NCBI RefSeq assembly: GCF_008329705.1
Contig: NZ_VTSX01000002.1
Span: 124,001 to 188,000, forward strand
Origin: Chryseobacterium sp. SN22
GTDB lineage: Bacteria > Bacteroidota > Bacteroidia > Flavobacteriales > Weeksellaceae
Length of the DNA stretch: 64,000 bases
Direction: 5' to 3'
The position numbers and the translations under genes are program-made. Below the pieces are notes generated by a model, which saw only the letters and a program-made list of their open reading frames with translations, was not told where the DNA came from and ran no database searches. Shown here one piece after another: positions 8,119 through 16,419 of this stretch (its first letter is position 1; each line of letters begins with the position of its first letter).

Positions 8119-10020
8119 ATGATTTCCCATCAAGATTTTCAGGAGTTAAAATTTAAGACGTTAAGGCATTTTTGGGGCTACGATCATTTCCGTGATGCCC
8201 AGGAAGCCATCATTGATTCGGTAATCAATGAAAAAGATACACTTGTCCTGCTGCCGACAGGTGCCGGAAAATCTTTGTGTTATCAACTGCCCGCCCTGCT
8301 CAGGGAAGGGACCTGTCTTGTTATTTCACCATTGCTGGCCCTGATGAAAGACCAGGTTGGCCAGTTAAAATCCCGGGGAATTGAAGCCGAGTATCTATCG
8401 TCAGAATTAGATGAATATGATGCAGAAGCCATTTATGACCGCTGTAAGGAAGGGTTAACAAAAATACTGTACGTTTCTCCGGAACGGATTACCAATAAAC
8501 AGTTTCTCCAGCATATCGAGGAAATTACCTTATCATTTATTGCCGTAGATGAAGCGCACTGTATTTCGGAATGGGGACAGGATTTCCGTCCCAGCTATCA
8601 GAACATAAAAGAATTCAGGAAGAATAATCCTGAAATCCACTGTCTGGCGTTGACGGCCACGGCTACCCCGAAAGTACTTGACGAAATAAAACTGAAGCTG
8701 GGATTAAAAGATCCAAAGGTTTTTCAGAAAAGCTTCAAAAGAGATAATATTAAAATTTTCACAGAAGAAATTTCAGATAAATTCCAGAAGGTTTATGATA
8801 TTTTAAAATTCATCCATGAATCCGGAATTGTTTACGTGAGAACCAGAAGAGAAGCTGAGCAGCTGAGTGAATTCCTGCGTAAAAATCAGTTAACCCATGT
8901 TGATTTTTTTCACGCAGGCTTATCCACAAAAGAAAAAAATGCCCGGCAGCATATCTGGAACACCAGCGATAATCATGTCCTGATTTCTACCAATGCTTTT
9001 GGAATGGGAATCGATAAAGACAATGTACGTTTCGTTATCCACTACTCTCCTGCTCCCTCGATTGAAAACTATTATCAGGAAATCGGGAGATCAGGAAGAG
9101 ACGGCAAAGAGAGTTTTGCCTTCCTGTTGTGGAATAAACAGGAAATTGTCAATTTCGACCAGATCCTGAAAAACCAGATTCCCAATAAAGCGGAATTCCT
9201 GAAAATTGTTACTTACCTCTACTCTGTTTTCCAGGTGGCTGAATTTGAACTACCGGAAAAAGTTTTCCCGCTAAACCTCAACGGGATCCAGAATTTTACC
9301 CGGCTGTCAAATGCAAAAATCAGGAACGTCCTGGGCTTTCTGCACAATCAGGAAATTATTTATTTTAATGATCATAAAAGCCTCTCCTCTTTGCAGCTCC
9401 TGATGGAAGCGGATGAAATCGACCAGATTCCGAAAAAAGATGCCTACTTCCTGGAATTGATGCTCCGCACTATTTCAGGAGTAACCACTCATAAAGTAAT
9501 GTTCAGTGAACAGCAGGTTAGCGGCAAAATCGGAGTAAGTGTGGAACTCATTAAAGAGAGGCTGAAAGAACTTCAGCAGAAAGGTTATGTGGAATATATC
9601 GATGGGGCATTATCCAGCATCAAATTTTTAAAACCGAGGGACGAGCGGTTAAACAATTCCATTTACTGGAAACTTTTCGAACATATCCAGAAAAACAAGA
9701 TCCAAAAGTGGGAAGAAATGAAGTTTTTCCTGGAAGACAGCCAATACTGCAAAATGAAACTGATCCTGAGTTATTTTGGTGAGAAAAATGCAAAGAACTG
9801 TGGCCAGTGTTCAGTATGCGAAAAAAACAAGCAGTCGATTTTCGGAAAAAATATTTCTAATCAGATTCTCAATCTGTTGGTTAAAAGACCGGCGACCATT
9901 GAAGAACTTTCCATCCAGCTGAGCTATCATTCAAAAGAAAATATTCTCGAAAACCTGATTTTCCTTCTGGATACCGGGAAAATAAAGATGCTTAATTTCA
10001 GGACTTACGCTATTACATAA
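8119..10020 (+). CDS. recQ: ATP-dependent DNA helicase RecQ
   Basis: A 633-residue 3'-5' superfamily 2 helicase. Motifs in order: Walker A LLPTGAGKSLCYQLPA, DEAH box AVDEAHCISEWGQDFRP, TATATPKV, and motifs V/VI AFGMGIDKDNVRFVIHYS and YYQEIGRSGRDG. The zinc-binding subdomain follows (Cys in QYCKMK, NCGQCSVC), then a short winged-helix-like tail; no HRDC domain is visible, so it is a short RecQ. I chose the ATG at 8119 because a longer in-frame start at 8071 lies inside the upstream terminator and would add a hydrophobic stretch foreign to RecQ. It probably acts in recombination and fork repair. Confidence 0.95.
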   Translation: MISHQDFQELKFKTLRHFWGYDHFRDAQEAIIDSVINEKDTLVLLPTGAGKSLCYQLPALLREGTCLVISPLLALMKDQVGQLKSRGIEAEYLSSELDEYDAEAIYDRCKEGLTKILYVSPERITNKQFLQHIEEITLSFIAVDEAHCISEWGQDFRPSYQNIKEFRKNNPEIHCLALTATATPKVLDEIKLKLGLKDPKVFQKSFKRDNIKIFTEEISDKFQKVYDILKFIHESGIVYVRTRREAEQLSEFLRKNQLTHVDFFHAGLSTKEKNARQHIWNTSDNHVLISTNAFGMGIDKDNVRFVIHYSPAPSIENYYQEIGRSGRDGKESFAFLLWNKQEIVNFDQILKNQIPNKAEFLKIVTYLYSVFQVAEFELPEKVFPLNLNGIQNFTRLSNAKIRNVLGFLHNQEIIYFNDHKSLSSLQLLMEADEIDQIPKKDAYFLELMLRTISGVTTHKVMFSEQQVSGKIGVSVELIKERLKELQQKGYVEYIDGALSSIKFLKPRDERLNNSIYWKLFEHIQKNKIQKWEEMKFFLEDSQYCKMKLILSYFGEKNAKNCGQCSVCEKNKQSIFGKNISNQILNLLVKRPATIEELSIQLSYHSKENILENLIFLLDTGKIKMLNFRTYAIT

Positions 10021-10069
10021 GTAATGAATAATCGTTAATAATAAATTTTTAATCTTTTTCTAAAGGGTT

Positions 10070-10077
10070 TATCTTTG
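10070..10077 (+). promoter_or_regulatory. fmt -7 box adjacent to the start codon
   Basis: TATCTTTG ends 4 nt before the fmt ATG at 10082, which places the expected transcription start at or next to the start codon. This predicts a leaderless mRNA. Confidence 0.65.
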
Positions 10078-10081
10078 CAGC

Positions 10082-11029
10082 ATGAAATCATTGAAAGTCG
10101 TATTTTTAGGGACACCGGAGTTTGCGAAAACTTCTCTGGAAGCCATTCACCAGTCTCACCACGAAGTCGTAGGCGTTGTAACGGTTGCAGACAAAGCGAG
10201 CGGACGCGGACAGAAAATCAACCAGTCGCCGGTAAAAATTTTTGCCGCAGAAAACAACCTTCCGGTTTTTCAGCCTGAAAAACTGAGAAATTCCGAATTT
10301 CTGGAAGAACTGAGAAAGCTGGATGCTGATGTTTTCGTAGTGGTTGCTTTCCGGATGATGCCGAAAGTATTGTTTGAAATGCCTAAAATGGGAACCTTCA
10401 ACCTTCACGCATCCCTCCTTCCCGACTATAGAGGGGCAGCCCCAATCAATTATGCAATTATCAACGGTGAAGAAAAATCAGGCGCTACGACTTTCTTTAT
10501 CAATGAAAAAATTGATGAAGGAAATATTCTGTTGCAGGAGGAATTAAAGATTTTGCCTGATGAAAATGCGGGAAGCCTTCATGACCGATTAATGGAAATG
10601 GGTGCTAAACTGGTGGTGAAAACCCTTGACGGACTTGCAGAAAACGCAATCGTCGAAAAACCACAGCCACATGTGGAACATCCGAAAAATGCCTTTAAAA
10701 TCTTTAAGGAAGATACCAGAATCAACTGGAGCAAAAGTTCAAAGGAAATCCATCAGTTTATTCTGGGAATGTCGCCCTATCCGGCTGCTTTTACCACCTT
10801 AAAAATCGGAGAGGACGAAAAAGGACTGAAAATTTTCGGCGGCAGATTTGAAATTTCAGTACATGAAAAACCAGCCGGAAGCCTGGACATTTCAAAAAAT
10901 GAATTTAAAATCTATACCGCAGACGGGATTTATTTTCCTGAAGAATTGCAATTGGAAGGAAAAAAAAGAATGAATACCAGAGATTTCCTGAACGGATTCA
11001 GGAGCTTTGAACAAATAAAAATGGCTTGA
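10082..11029 (+). CDS. fmt: Methionyl-tRNA formyltransferase
   Basis: A 315-residue enzyme that formylates initiator Met-tRNA using 10-formyltetrahydrofolate. The N-terminal formyltransferase domain begins VVFLGTPEFAKTSLEAI and contains NLHASLLPDYRGAAPINYAII, with the Asn, His and SLLP loop of the active site. The C-terminal domain that binds the tRNA includes DTRINWSKSSKEIHQFILGMSPYPAAF. The length is normal. The stop codon lies inside the 5' arm of the downstream terminator, so the last codons and the hairpin share sequence. Confidence 0.96.
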   Translation: MKSLKVVFLGTPEFAKTSLEAIHQSHHEVVGVVTVADKASGRGQKINQSPVKIFAAENNLPVFQPEKLRNSEFLEELRKLDADVFVVVAFRMMPKVLFEMPKMGTFNLHASLLPDYRGAAPINYAIINGEEKSGATTFFINEKIDEGNILLQEELKILPDENAGSLHDRLMEMGAKLVVKTLDGLAENAIVEKPQPHVEHPKNAFKIFKEDTRINWSKSSKEIHQFILGMSPYPAAFTTLKIGEDEKGLKIFGGRFEISVHEKPAGSLDISKNEFKIYTADGIYFPEELQLEGKKRMNTRDFLNGFRSFEQIKMA

Positions 11030-11048
11030 TGAAAATCAAGCCATTTTT
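11017..11048 (+). terminator. Terminator overlapping the fmt stop codon
   Basis: A perfect 14-bp stem (AAAAATGGCTTGAT / ATCAAGCCATTTTT) with a GAAA loop. The fmt TGA (11027-11029) is part of the 5' arm. It can also work on the minus strand. Confidence 0.9.
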
Positions 11049-11058
11049 ATTTATAAGT

Positions 11059-11146
11059 CAATTGTGAATTTTACTTTGCAAATGATGGGTCAATTTTTAA
11101 ACTAATGGAAAATTGACAGGCAATGCGGATTCACCATTCACCTTAA
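11059..11146. repeat. Dispersed GTGAATGGTGAAT-type repeat, copy 1
   Basis: Blocks of ATTCACCATTCACC, AAAATTGAC and TGTGAATTTTAC run up to and into the ribB stop codon. Related blocks lie at 19151-19251 and 54843-54883. Read on the minus strand, each starts near a gene 3' end or lies between genes. Confidence 0.5.
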
Positions 11147-12264
11147 AGCTGTACCATTTCCGTCACCTCAACATCATATCCTCCAACCTGAGGCTTGATG
11201 CTCGGATTCTGGGTGATGACTTTAAATTTATTGATTCCTAAATTTTTCAGGATCTGCGTTCCTATTCCGTAATCCCTGTAATTGAACGCCAGGGTTGGAT
11301 GCTGCTGCTGTCCGTCCTGATAGTTTATGAACTGTTGTAATTTTTTCAGCGTATTTTCAGAATTTGAAACATTATTGATAAAAATAATGGCTCCTTTCCC
11401 TGCTTCATTTACCATACCGGTTACTTTTTCCAGCAAGGGTTTTTCACCGTTGTTCAATCTCGTCAGTACATCAAAATACGAATCGGACGACTGTACCCTT
11501 ACCAACACGGGTTCATTTACCGTCCAGCTTCCTTTTGTCAAAGCAAAATGGATCTGATCATTGGAAGTTTCCCGAAAAGCGTAGAAATCGAAATCACCGT
11601 AAGCGGTTTTCACTTTTCTTTCTTCAAGTCTGTCAATCAGGTTTCCTTTCTTAAGCTGATAATGAATCAGGTCTTCGATGGAAACGATTTTCATATCATG
11701 TTTCTGCGCAAAAGCATACAGTTCCGGCAAACGTGACATGGATCCGTCTTCATTCATGATTTCACAGATCACCCCTCCTTCTTTAAGACCTGCCAGACAG
11801 GTTAAATCGATGGCTGCCTCTGTATGGCCTGCTCTTTTCAGAACCCCTCCTTTTCTTGCTCGGAGCGGAAAGATATGTCCAGGTCTCATAAAATCGGTCG
11901 GCTTGGAATTTTCATCCATCAAAGCAAGAATGGTTTTCGCCCGGTCGGCTGCTGAAATTCCGGTAGAGGTTCCGTTGCCCAGTAAATCAACTGAAACGGT
12001 AAAAGCCGTTTCCTTCGGATCGCTGCTTCGGCTTACCATCACTTCAAGGCCCAGCTCGTCACATCTTTTTTCAGGAAGCGGCATACAGATCAGCCCTCTT
12101 CCGTGAAGCGCCATGAAATTGATAATTTCCGGAGTCGTCAGTTCGGCAGCACAAAGAAAATCACCTTCGTTTTCTCTGTCCTCATCATCTACTACTATGA
12201 TTATTTTACCATTTTTAAGGTCTTCGATGGCCTCGGGAATAGTATTTAACTTAATATCAGACAT
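11143..12264 (-). CDS. ribB: 3,4-dihydroxy-2-butanone-4-phosphate synthase with degenerate GTP cyclohydrolase II domain
   Basis: A 373-residue fusion. The N-terminal half (about 1-203) is a complete RibB, which makes the four-carbon unit of riboflavin from ribulose 5-phosphate; motifs are [38 protein letters not shown] and [24 protein letters not shown]. The C-terminal half aligns by position with RibA (RVQSS..., [27 protein letters not shown]) but lacks the SECLTGD segment and the zinc-binding cysteines of GTP cyclohydrolase II. That half is therefore predicted not to act on GTP. Similar RibB fusions with an altered RibA half (RibBX) are known from Proteobacteria. A genuine RibA should be encoded elsewhere. 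Confidence 0.92.
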   Translation of the reverse strand: MSDIKLNTIPEAIEDLKNGKIIIVVDDEDRENEGDFLCAAELTTPEIINFMALHGRGLICMPLPEKRCDELGLEVMVSRSSDPKETAFTVSVDLLGNGTSTGISAADRAKTILALMDENSKPTDFMRPGHIFPLRARKGGVLKRAGHTEAAIDLTCLAGLKEGGVICEIMNEDGSMSRLPELYAFAQKHDMKIVSIEDLIHYQLKKGNLIDRLEERKVKTAYGDFDFYAFRETSNDQIHFALTKGSWTVNEPVLVRVQSSDSYFDVLTRLNNGEKPLLEKVTGMVNEAGKGAIIFINNVSNSENTLKKLQQFINYQDGQQQHPTLAFNYRDYGIGTQILKNLGINKFKVITQNPSIKPQVGGYDVEVTEMVQL

Positions 12265-12284
12265 TTTTACTTTTTAAATTTTCA

Positions 12285-12292
12285 CAAAGATA
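12285..12292 (-). promoter_or_regulatory. ribB -7 box
   Basis: On the minus strand this reads TATCTTTG, a perfect box 20 bp upstream of the ribB start. No FMN riboswitch is present; the leader is too short to hold one. Confidence 0.55.
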
Positions 12293-12333
12293 CTTATAAA
12301 AACAGGCATCTTCCAATTAATATAAACTCTTTA

Positions 12334-13338
12334 TTATTCGCCAAATACGGCGTTTTTTGCTTTTCTGAAAATATGATAAGATGACAGCCTTTTCTGATGA
12401 TCGTAGATATGGGAATTGATCATCAGCTCATCCACCTGAAACCTTTCCTGAAACTTTTTCAGCTGGTCCTCGATTTCAGACTGATCCCCGATAAAAGTAT
12501 ACTTAAGCTTCTGCAACACCATCGACCTCTCCATCGGCGACCAGATGTCATCCATATTGTCTACCGGCGGGGCAAACGGCTTTCTGTCATTACGGATGAT
12601 ATTGATAAACGCCTGGAATAAAGTCGTGGAAATTTTGTGCGCTTCTCCGGATGTTTCTGCGGCTACCCCGTTTACACAGGCAATAATGTAAGGCTGATTC
12701 AGATAATTTGACGGTTCAAAATGTTCCCTGTAAATATTAAATGCCATTTCCATCTGCTCAGGTGCAAAATGCCCGGCAAAAGCATATGGAAGACCTAATT
12801 CGGCAGCCAAAAAAGCACTGTCGGTACTCGACCCGAGAATGTACAAAGGAATATCCAGTCCTTCTCCGGGAATGGCCCGGACCAGTGCCGTTGAATTTTC
12901 TTTGGAGAAATATTTCTGCAGCTCCAGGATCTGTCTTGGAAACTGTTCATTGATAATCGCCGGATTTCTACCTAATGCCTGAGCCGTAAGACCATCCGTT
13001 CCGGGCGCCCTTCCCAAACCAAGATCAATTCTTCCCGGGAAAAGGGATTCCAAGGTTCCGAACTGTTCTGCAATAACCAGTGAGCTGTGATTCGGAAGCA
13101 TAATCCCTCCCGATCCGACTCTTATTTTCTTTGTTCCGTTGGCAATGAAACCGATCAGAACCGAAGTTGCCGAACTGGCAATGCTTTCCATATTGTGATG
13201 TTCGGCAAGCCAGAACCTTTTATAATCTAAACTTTCAGCATGGTTGGCCAGAGACAGGCTGTCCTGAAATGTATCATGAACCGTTTTCCCCTGTTTTACC
13301 GGCGCAAGATCCAATACTGATATTTCGAAATTTTTCAT
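12334..13338 (-). CDS. LLM class flavin-dependent oxidoreductase (luciferase-like)
   Basis: A 334-residue TIM-barrel protein of the luciferase-like monooxygenase family, the YhbW-like group sometimes called luciferase family oxidoreductase group 1. Typical segments are [15 protein letters not shown] at the N-terminus, [70 protein letters not shown] and [23 protein letters not shown]. It should use reduced flavin, but the substrate cannot be predicted. It is probably a single-gene unit with its own -7 box. Confidence 0.9.
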   Translation of the reverse strand: MKNFEISVLDLAPVKQGKTVHDTFQDSLSLANHAESLDYKRFWLAEHHNMESIASSATSVLIGFIANGTKKIRVGSGGIMLPNHSSLVIAEQFGTLESLFPGRIDLGLGRAPGTDGLTAQALGRNPAIINEQFPRQILELQKYFSKENSTALVRAIPGEGLDIPLYILGSSTDSAFLAAELGLPYAFAGHFAPEQMEMAFNIYREHFEPSNYLNQPYIIACVNGVAAETSGEAHKISTTLFQAFINIIRNDRKPFAPPVDNMDDIWSPMERSMVLQKLKYTFIGDQSEIEDQLKKFQERFQVDELMINSHIYDHQKRLSSYHIFRKAKNAVFGE

Positions 13339-13366
13339 AAATTTTATTTTAGTTCCAAAAACTGAA

Positions 13367-13374
13367 CAAAGATA
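13367..13374 (-). promoter_or_regulatory. -7 box for the LLM oxidoreductase
   Basis: TATCTTTG on the minus strand, 28 bp upstream of the start codon. Confidence 0.5.
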
Positions 13375-13664
13375 AGGCTAATAAAATTCATTAGTTACTT
13401 TTTGTAATTGATAGGATTGATGATTATGGAAAGGGAAAAGCTATTGGGAAATAGACTTAAGATTAACTTAAACTAGAAATGAAGTTAAAAGGCTGGAAGA
13501 GAGAGGCTGGATACCAGAAATTTATTCTGTAGAAATACCTGATGACAGTCTTTAAAATTCATATCTTCTTTTATTTAAACTAACCGGAAACAAATAGTGT
13601 AGAATTTACCTATTTGATTTAATCTATACATTTGCTCCGTATATTTACTTAAATAAAACAAACT
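13375..13664. other. Intergenic stretch with a short coding-like fragment
   Basis: No complete gene is visible. A plus-strand fragment (13472-13555) reads NEVKRLEERGWIPEIYSVEI followed by PDDSL and a stop, and looks like the C-terminus of a lost gene. TACATTTG at 13627-13634 could be the -7 box of the following lipoprotein gene. Confidence 0.3.
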
Positions 13665-14441
13665 GTGAAAAATAGTATTTCCGCCCTATCTCTTTTTGTG
13701 ATTTTTAGTTGTGGACAAAAAGAAAATCATCAGATAAATTCTGAAAGAGATTCCACAATTGAGGGAAATGTTTTTGCACAAATTGCTGAAATTGAAAAAG
13801 TTCAGGCTTCAGATACTATACATTTAAAATATTATACCAATTCAAATACTGTGATTATAAAAACAGGAAACGGTATCGAAAGAAAATTCGATAAAAAAGA
13901 ATTCAATAAAATAATTGATGCTCATCCTGAATTTTTCGATGAAGTAATCCAAAGTCCTGACATTCTATATCCTATGTACGGAAAAGGTTTTGGAAGTGAA
14001 GCTGGCCAGGATACTTACTGTCTTTTGTATACGCACTTTTTAAAACAAAGAAATACAGGAGCAGAAAAGTCGGAGCAGAGAAGAATACTTACGGACGTTT
14101 ACCTAAATATAAATTCCATATTCAGCTATCTTTCTCAGGGAGGAACCTATTTTGGGCATCAGGAATCCCGCCTTCCGGCAGAGGCCGAGTATTCTATTTA
14201 TATTAATTCAGATCAAGATAATTTTACAGATCAGTATGATATTTTAAAACAAAAAAAGCTTTATATCCAATCTTTAAGACAAAGAATTGAAGATGAAGTG
14301 AAAACTGACAAAGCTTTAACCGCTCAAGAGAAAATTGAGAGAATAAGGAAGCTTAATGAATTTGTTGATAAAATCAATCATTTAATCATTAATACCTTTT
14401 ACCTCAGATGTACCCAGCATTTTCAATTTAAATATTATTAA
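13665..14441 (+). CDS. Putative lipoprotein of unknown function
   Basis: A 258-residue protein starting with GTG. The N-terminus (MKNSISALSLFVIFSCGQKEN) is a lipoprotein signal peptide with the acylated Cys in FSCGQK, so the mature protein should be membrane-anchored. The rest is hydrophilic, with a Lys/Glu-rich helical segment near residues 195-240. I do not recognise the family. It is the first of four co-directional genes (13665-16357) with gaps of 9, -4 and 12 bp, so it probably forms an operon with the small protein, the EEP-fold protein and the 248-residue unknown. Confidence 0.7.
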   Translation: MKNSISALSLFVIFSCGQKENHQINSERDSTIEGNVFAQIAEIEKVQASDTIHLKYYTNSNTVIIKTGNGIERKFDKKEFNKIIDAHPEFFDEVIQSPDILYPMYGKGFGSEAGQDTYCLLYTHFLKQRNTGAEKSEQRRILTDVYLNINSIFSYLSQGGTYFGHQESRLPAEAEYSIYINSDQDNFTDQYDILKQKKLYIQSLRQRIEDEVKTDKALTAQEKIERIRKLNEFVDKINHLIINTFYLRCTQHFQFKYY

Positions 14442-14450
14442 CCAGAAAAT

Positions 14451-14912
14451 ATGAAACCAAAAGTAATGTACATTGAAAACAAATTCCGTAATCACAGCGG
14501 TCCGGCCTGGATCGGGTCTGTGGAGTTTTCAAGATCCGGACAAACGGTGTATTTTAACAATAAAGCGTTGAAAAAACTTAAAGTTCCGGGCACTTCGGGA
14601 AATCATTTCGATATTGAAACCGGTGAAGAATATTGGGTTTCGGGCGTAAAGAAAAACGGACAGGACCGGCACTGGGCTGGCAGCGGAAAAATTATGCTTG
14701 ATAAAAAATCCGTTTCTGAATATTTAAAACTTGTTGATTTTACCGTGCTGGATGAAAACCATTTTGAATTCGTTGATTTTGATAAAACCGACAAAGCAAG
14801 GTTTAATGAATTGGAAAATGAAGAAACTTTTTTAAGAAATGAAGCACGAGCTGTTACGTTTTACGACAACAACCGAAGAAAATTAATTTCAGACCTAAAA
14901 CATCCCGGTTGA
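14451..14912 (+). CDS. Conserved small protein of unknown function
   Basis: A 153-residue protein (MKPKVMYIENKFRNHSGPAW...). The segments IGSVEFSRSGQTVYFNNKAL and FDIETGEEYWVSGVKKNGQD resemble short Bacteroidetes proteins that I recall being mislabelled as 1-deoxy-xylulose-5-phosphate synthase in databases. Nothing here supports that enzyme: it is far too short and has no thiamine diphosphate motif. Its stop codon overlaps the start of the next gene (TTGA), which suggests translational coupling. Confidence 0.7.
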   Translation: MKPKVMYIENKFRNHSGPAWIGSVEFSRSGQTVYFNNKALKKLKVPGTSGNHFDIETGEEYWVSGVKKNGQDRHWAGSGKIMLDKKSVSEYLKLVDFTVLDENHFEFVDFDKTDKARFNELENEETFLRNEARAVTFYDNNRRKLISDLKHPG

Positions 14913-15598
14913 AAATCGCCACCTTAAACATCGACTGGGCCAGGAAAAAGAAACCCCAGAAATCCGCAGAAATCCTAAACCGGTTTGATTTCGATTTCCT
15001 TATTCTAACCGAAGTCGTTGATCTGGATCTTGACTGGTTTCCCTATAAATATCCCTGCTCGCCTATCCCGGAAAACACGGTGTATGAAAACCTCAACTAC
15101 ACAGAATATCTGAATGGGGAAAAAGCTTACCGGACGATTCTGTATTCTAAAACGCCCTGCTCAAAAAAATATCCGGTGACGGATGATAAAACCAACCTGG
15201 GCCTCGAGTTTGAAACGGCCTTAGGAAATATTGTTTTTTACTGCACCATCATCGGAACCTGGTTCAAGCGCCAGCCTTTTGCGGATAACGAATTGCGGAA
15301 TACCATCTCGGATTGCAGACGAATTCATGCTCAAAATCCCAATCTTTTTATAATCGGTGATTTTAATACTTCCTTTAAAACAGGTGAAGAAAGATTATCG
15401 ATCAGTTCCGAAATAACGGAATCTCTGAAAGATCTTTTCCGGGATTTAAGCTTGACGAATATCAGTTCGGAAATCGAGCAGAATATTGATCACATTGTGA
15501 TTCCTGAAAATTTCGCCAATCTTACGATTGAAACAGGAGTTTTTGCAGAGAAAAACATGATCAGCGATCATCAGGGAATTTTTATATCATTTAAATAA
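14909..15598 (+). CDS. Endonuclease/exonuclease/phosphatase (EEP) family protein
   Basis: A 229-residue protein with the DNase I/exonuclease III-type fold. Metal-binding and catalytic positions are intact: Asn in ATLNIDW, Glu in ILTEVVDL, Asp and Asn in IIGDFNTSF, Asp-His in NIDHIVIP, and the C-terminal SDHQGIF. The substrate could be a nucleic acid, a phospholipid or a nucleotide. The start codon is TTG at 14909, overlapping the preceding stop by 4 bp. There is no signal peptide, so it acts in the cytoplasm. The start and the unknown neighbours suggest a co-regulated module. Confidence 0.8.
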   Translation: MKIATLNIDWARKKKPQKSAEILNRFDFDFLILTEVVDLDLDWFPYKYPCSPIPENTVYENLNYTEYLNGEKAYRTILYSKTPCSKKYPVTDDKTNLGLEFETALGNIVFYCTIIGTWFKRQPFADNELRNTISDCRRIHAQNPNLFIIGDFNTSFKTGEERLSISSEITESLKDLFRDLSLTNISSEIEQNIDHIVIPENFANLTIETGVFAEKNMISDHQGIFISFK

Positions 15599-15610
15599 AT
15601 ATCGAAATTA

Positions 15611-16357
15611 GTGGGACGAAATACTGAAATTTATACTTTTAACAAGGAAAAAGCAAAGCAAAATTTACTTCCTTTCATCAGTGATCAGGTTTTAACTAAC
15701 CGATCCTTTATTCAGTTTTTAAATAAAAGAGAAAGAGAGTACGGATCAGTCCTTGGTACTTCAGCAGATCAGCTTGCCCATGTCATTTCTGAAAATATCA
15801 ATTTCATCAGGCCTGACAATTTCCTGCAACTTATGTTCTTTCTCAATAACGAAATTATTTACCCCACTCCTGTTCCGGAAAAGAATATTGATGATTACGG
15901 AATAATGCTGCTGTACGAGCTTCCTACGACCACCGTATGTACGGGCTACATGTTCCAGTATGGAAATTATACCCATCATTATCCGGTTGAAGACCTCGGT
16001 GGGTCAGATTGCGGAGTCAATATCTCTGCAGAAGATTTTTCAGGGTTTAATGCTTATATGATCCTGCTTACCCGAAAGATATTAGACAGCAGAATTGACA
16101 GTAATGCATATACCGTGAATGATTTTACGGAACCCGAAAGAAAAATATATGAAAAGATCCGCCTGAAATTTTCAGAAAATGAAAAATTTCAAAATATTGT
16201 CCAAGAAGAGTTCCTGCATCTTAAAAAAAGTTTCATAAACGATAACAGCGGACAGGATGCACAGACAATTTATTATGCCTCAACCTTTTTTTCAACATCC
16301 ATTATGATGCATCAAAAAATCACCCAGCAGAACAGGGTGGTAATCCTGGATTATTAA
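15611..16357 (+). CDS. Hypothetical protein, 248 residues
   Basis: A cytoplasmic protein starting with GTG (MGRNTEIYTFNKEKAKQNLL...). It has a mixed composition with Tyr/Phe-rich stretches (CTGYMFQYGNYTHHYP) and no membrane helix, signal peptide or motif I can name. It is 12 bp after the EEP-fold gene and is the last gene of the putative four-gene operon. It converges with the helicase gene 62 bp downstream. Confidence 0.6.
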   Translation: MGRNTEIYTFNKEKAKQNLLPFISDQVLTNRSFIQFLNKREREYGSVLGTSADQLAHVISENINFIRPDNFLQLMFFLNNEIIYPTPVPEKNIDDYGIMLLYELPTTTVCTGYMFQYGNYTHHYPVEDLGGSDCGVNISAEDFSGFNAYMILLTRKILDSRIDSNAYTVNDFTEPERKIYEKIRLKFSENEKFQNIVQEEFLHLKKSFINDNSGQDAQTIYYASTFFSTSIMMHQKITQQNRVVILDY

Positions 16358-16419
16358 CCTTTACGAATCCGGAAATAATCATTTAAAATTCAATGAGTCA
16401 ATAAAGAAGCAGAGATGCT

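Noticed and set aside
12265..12333. FMN riboswitch upstream of ribB
   Set aside because: The leader between the -7 box and the start codon is only about 20 nt long.
14451..14912. 1-deoxy-xylulose-5-phosphate synthase
   Set aside because: The protein is far too short and has no thiamine diphosphate-binding motif.
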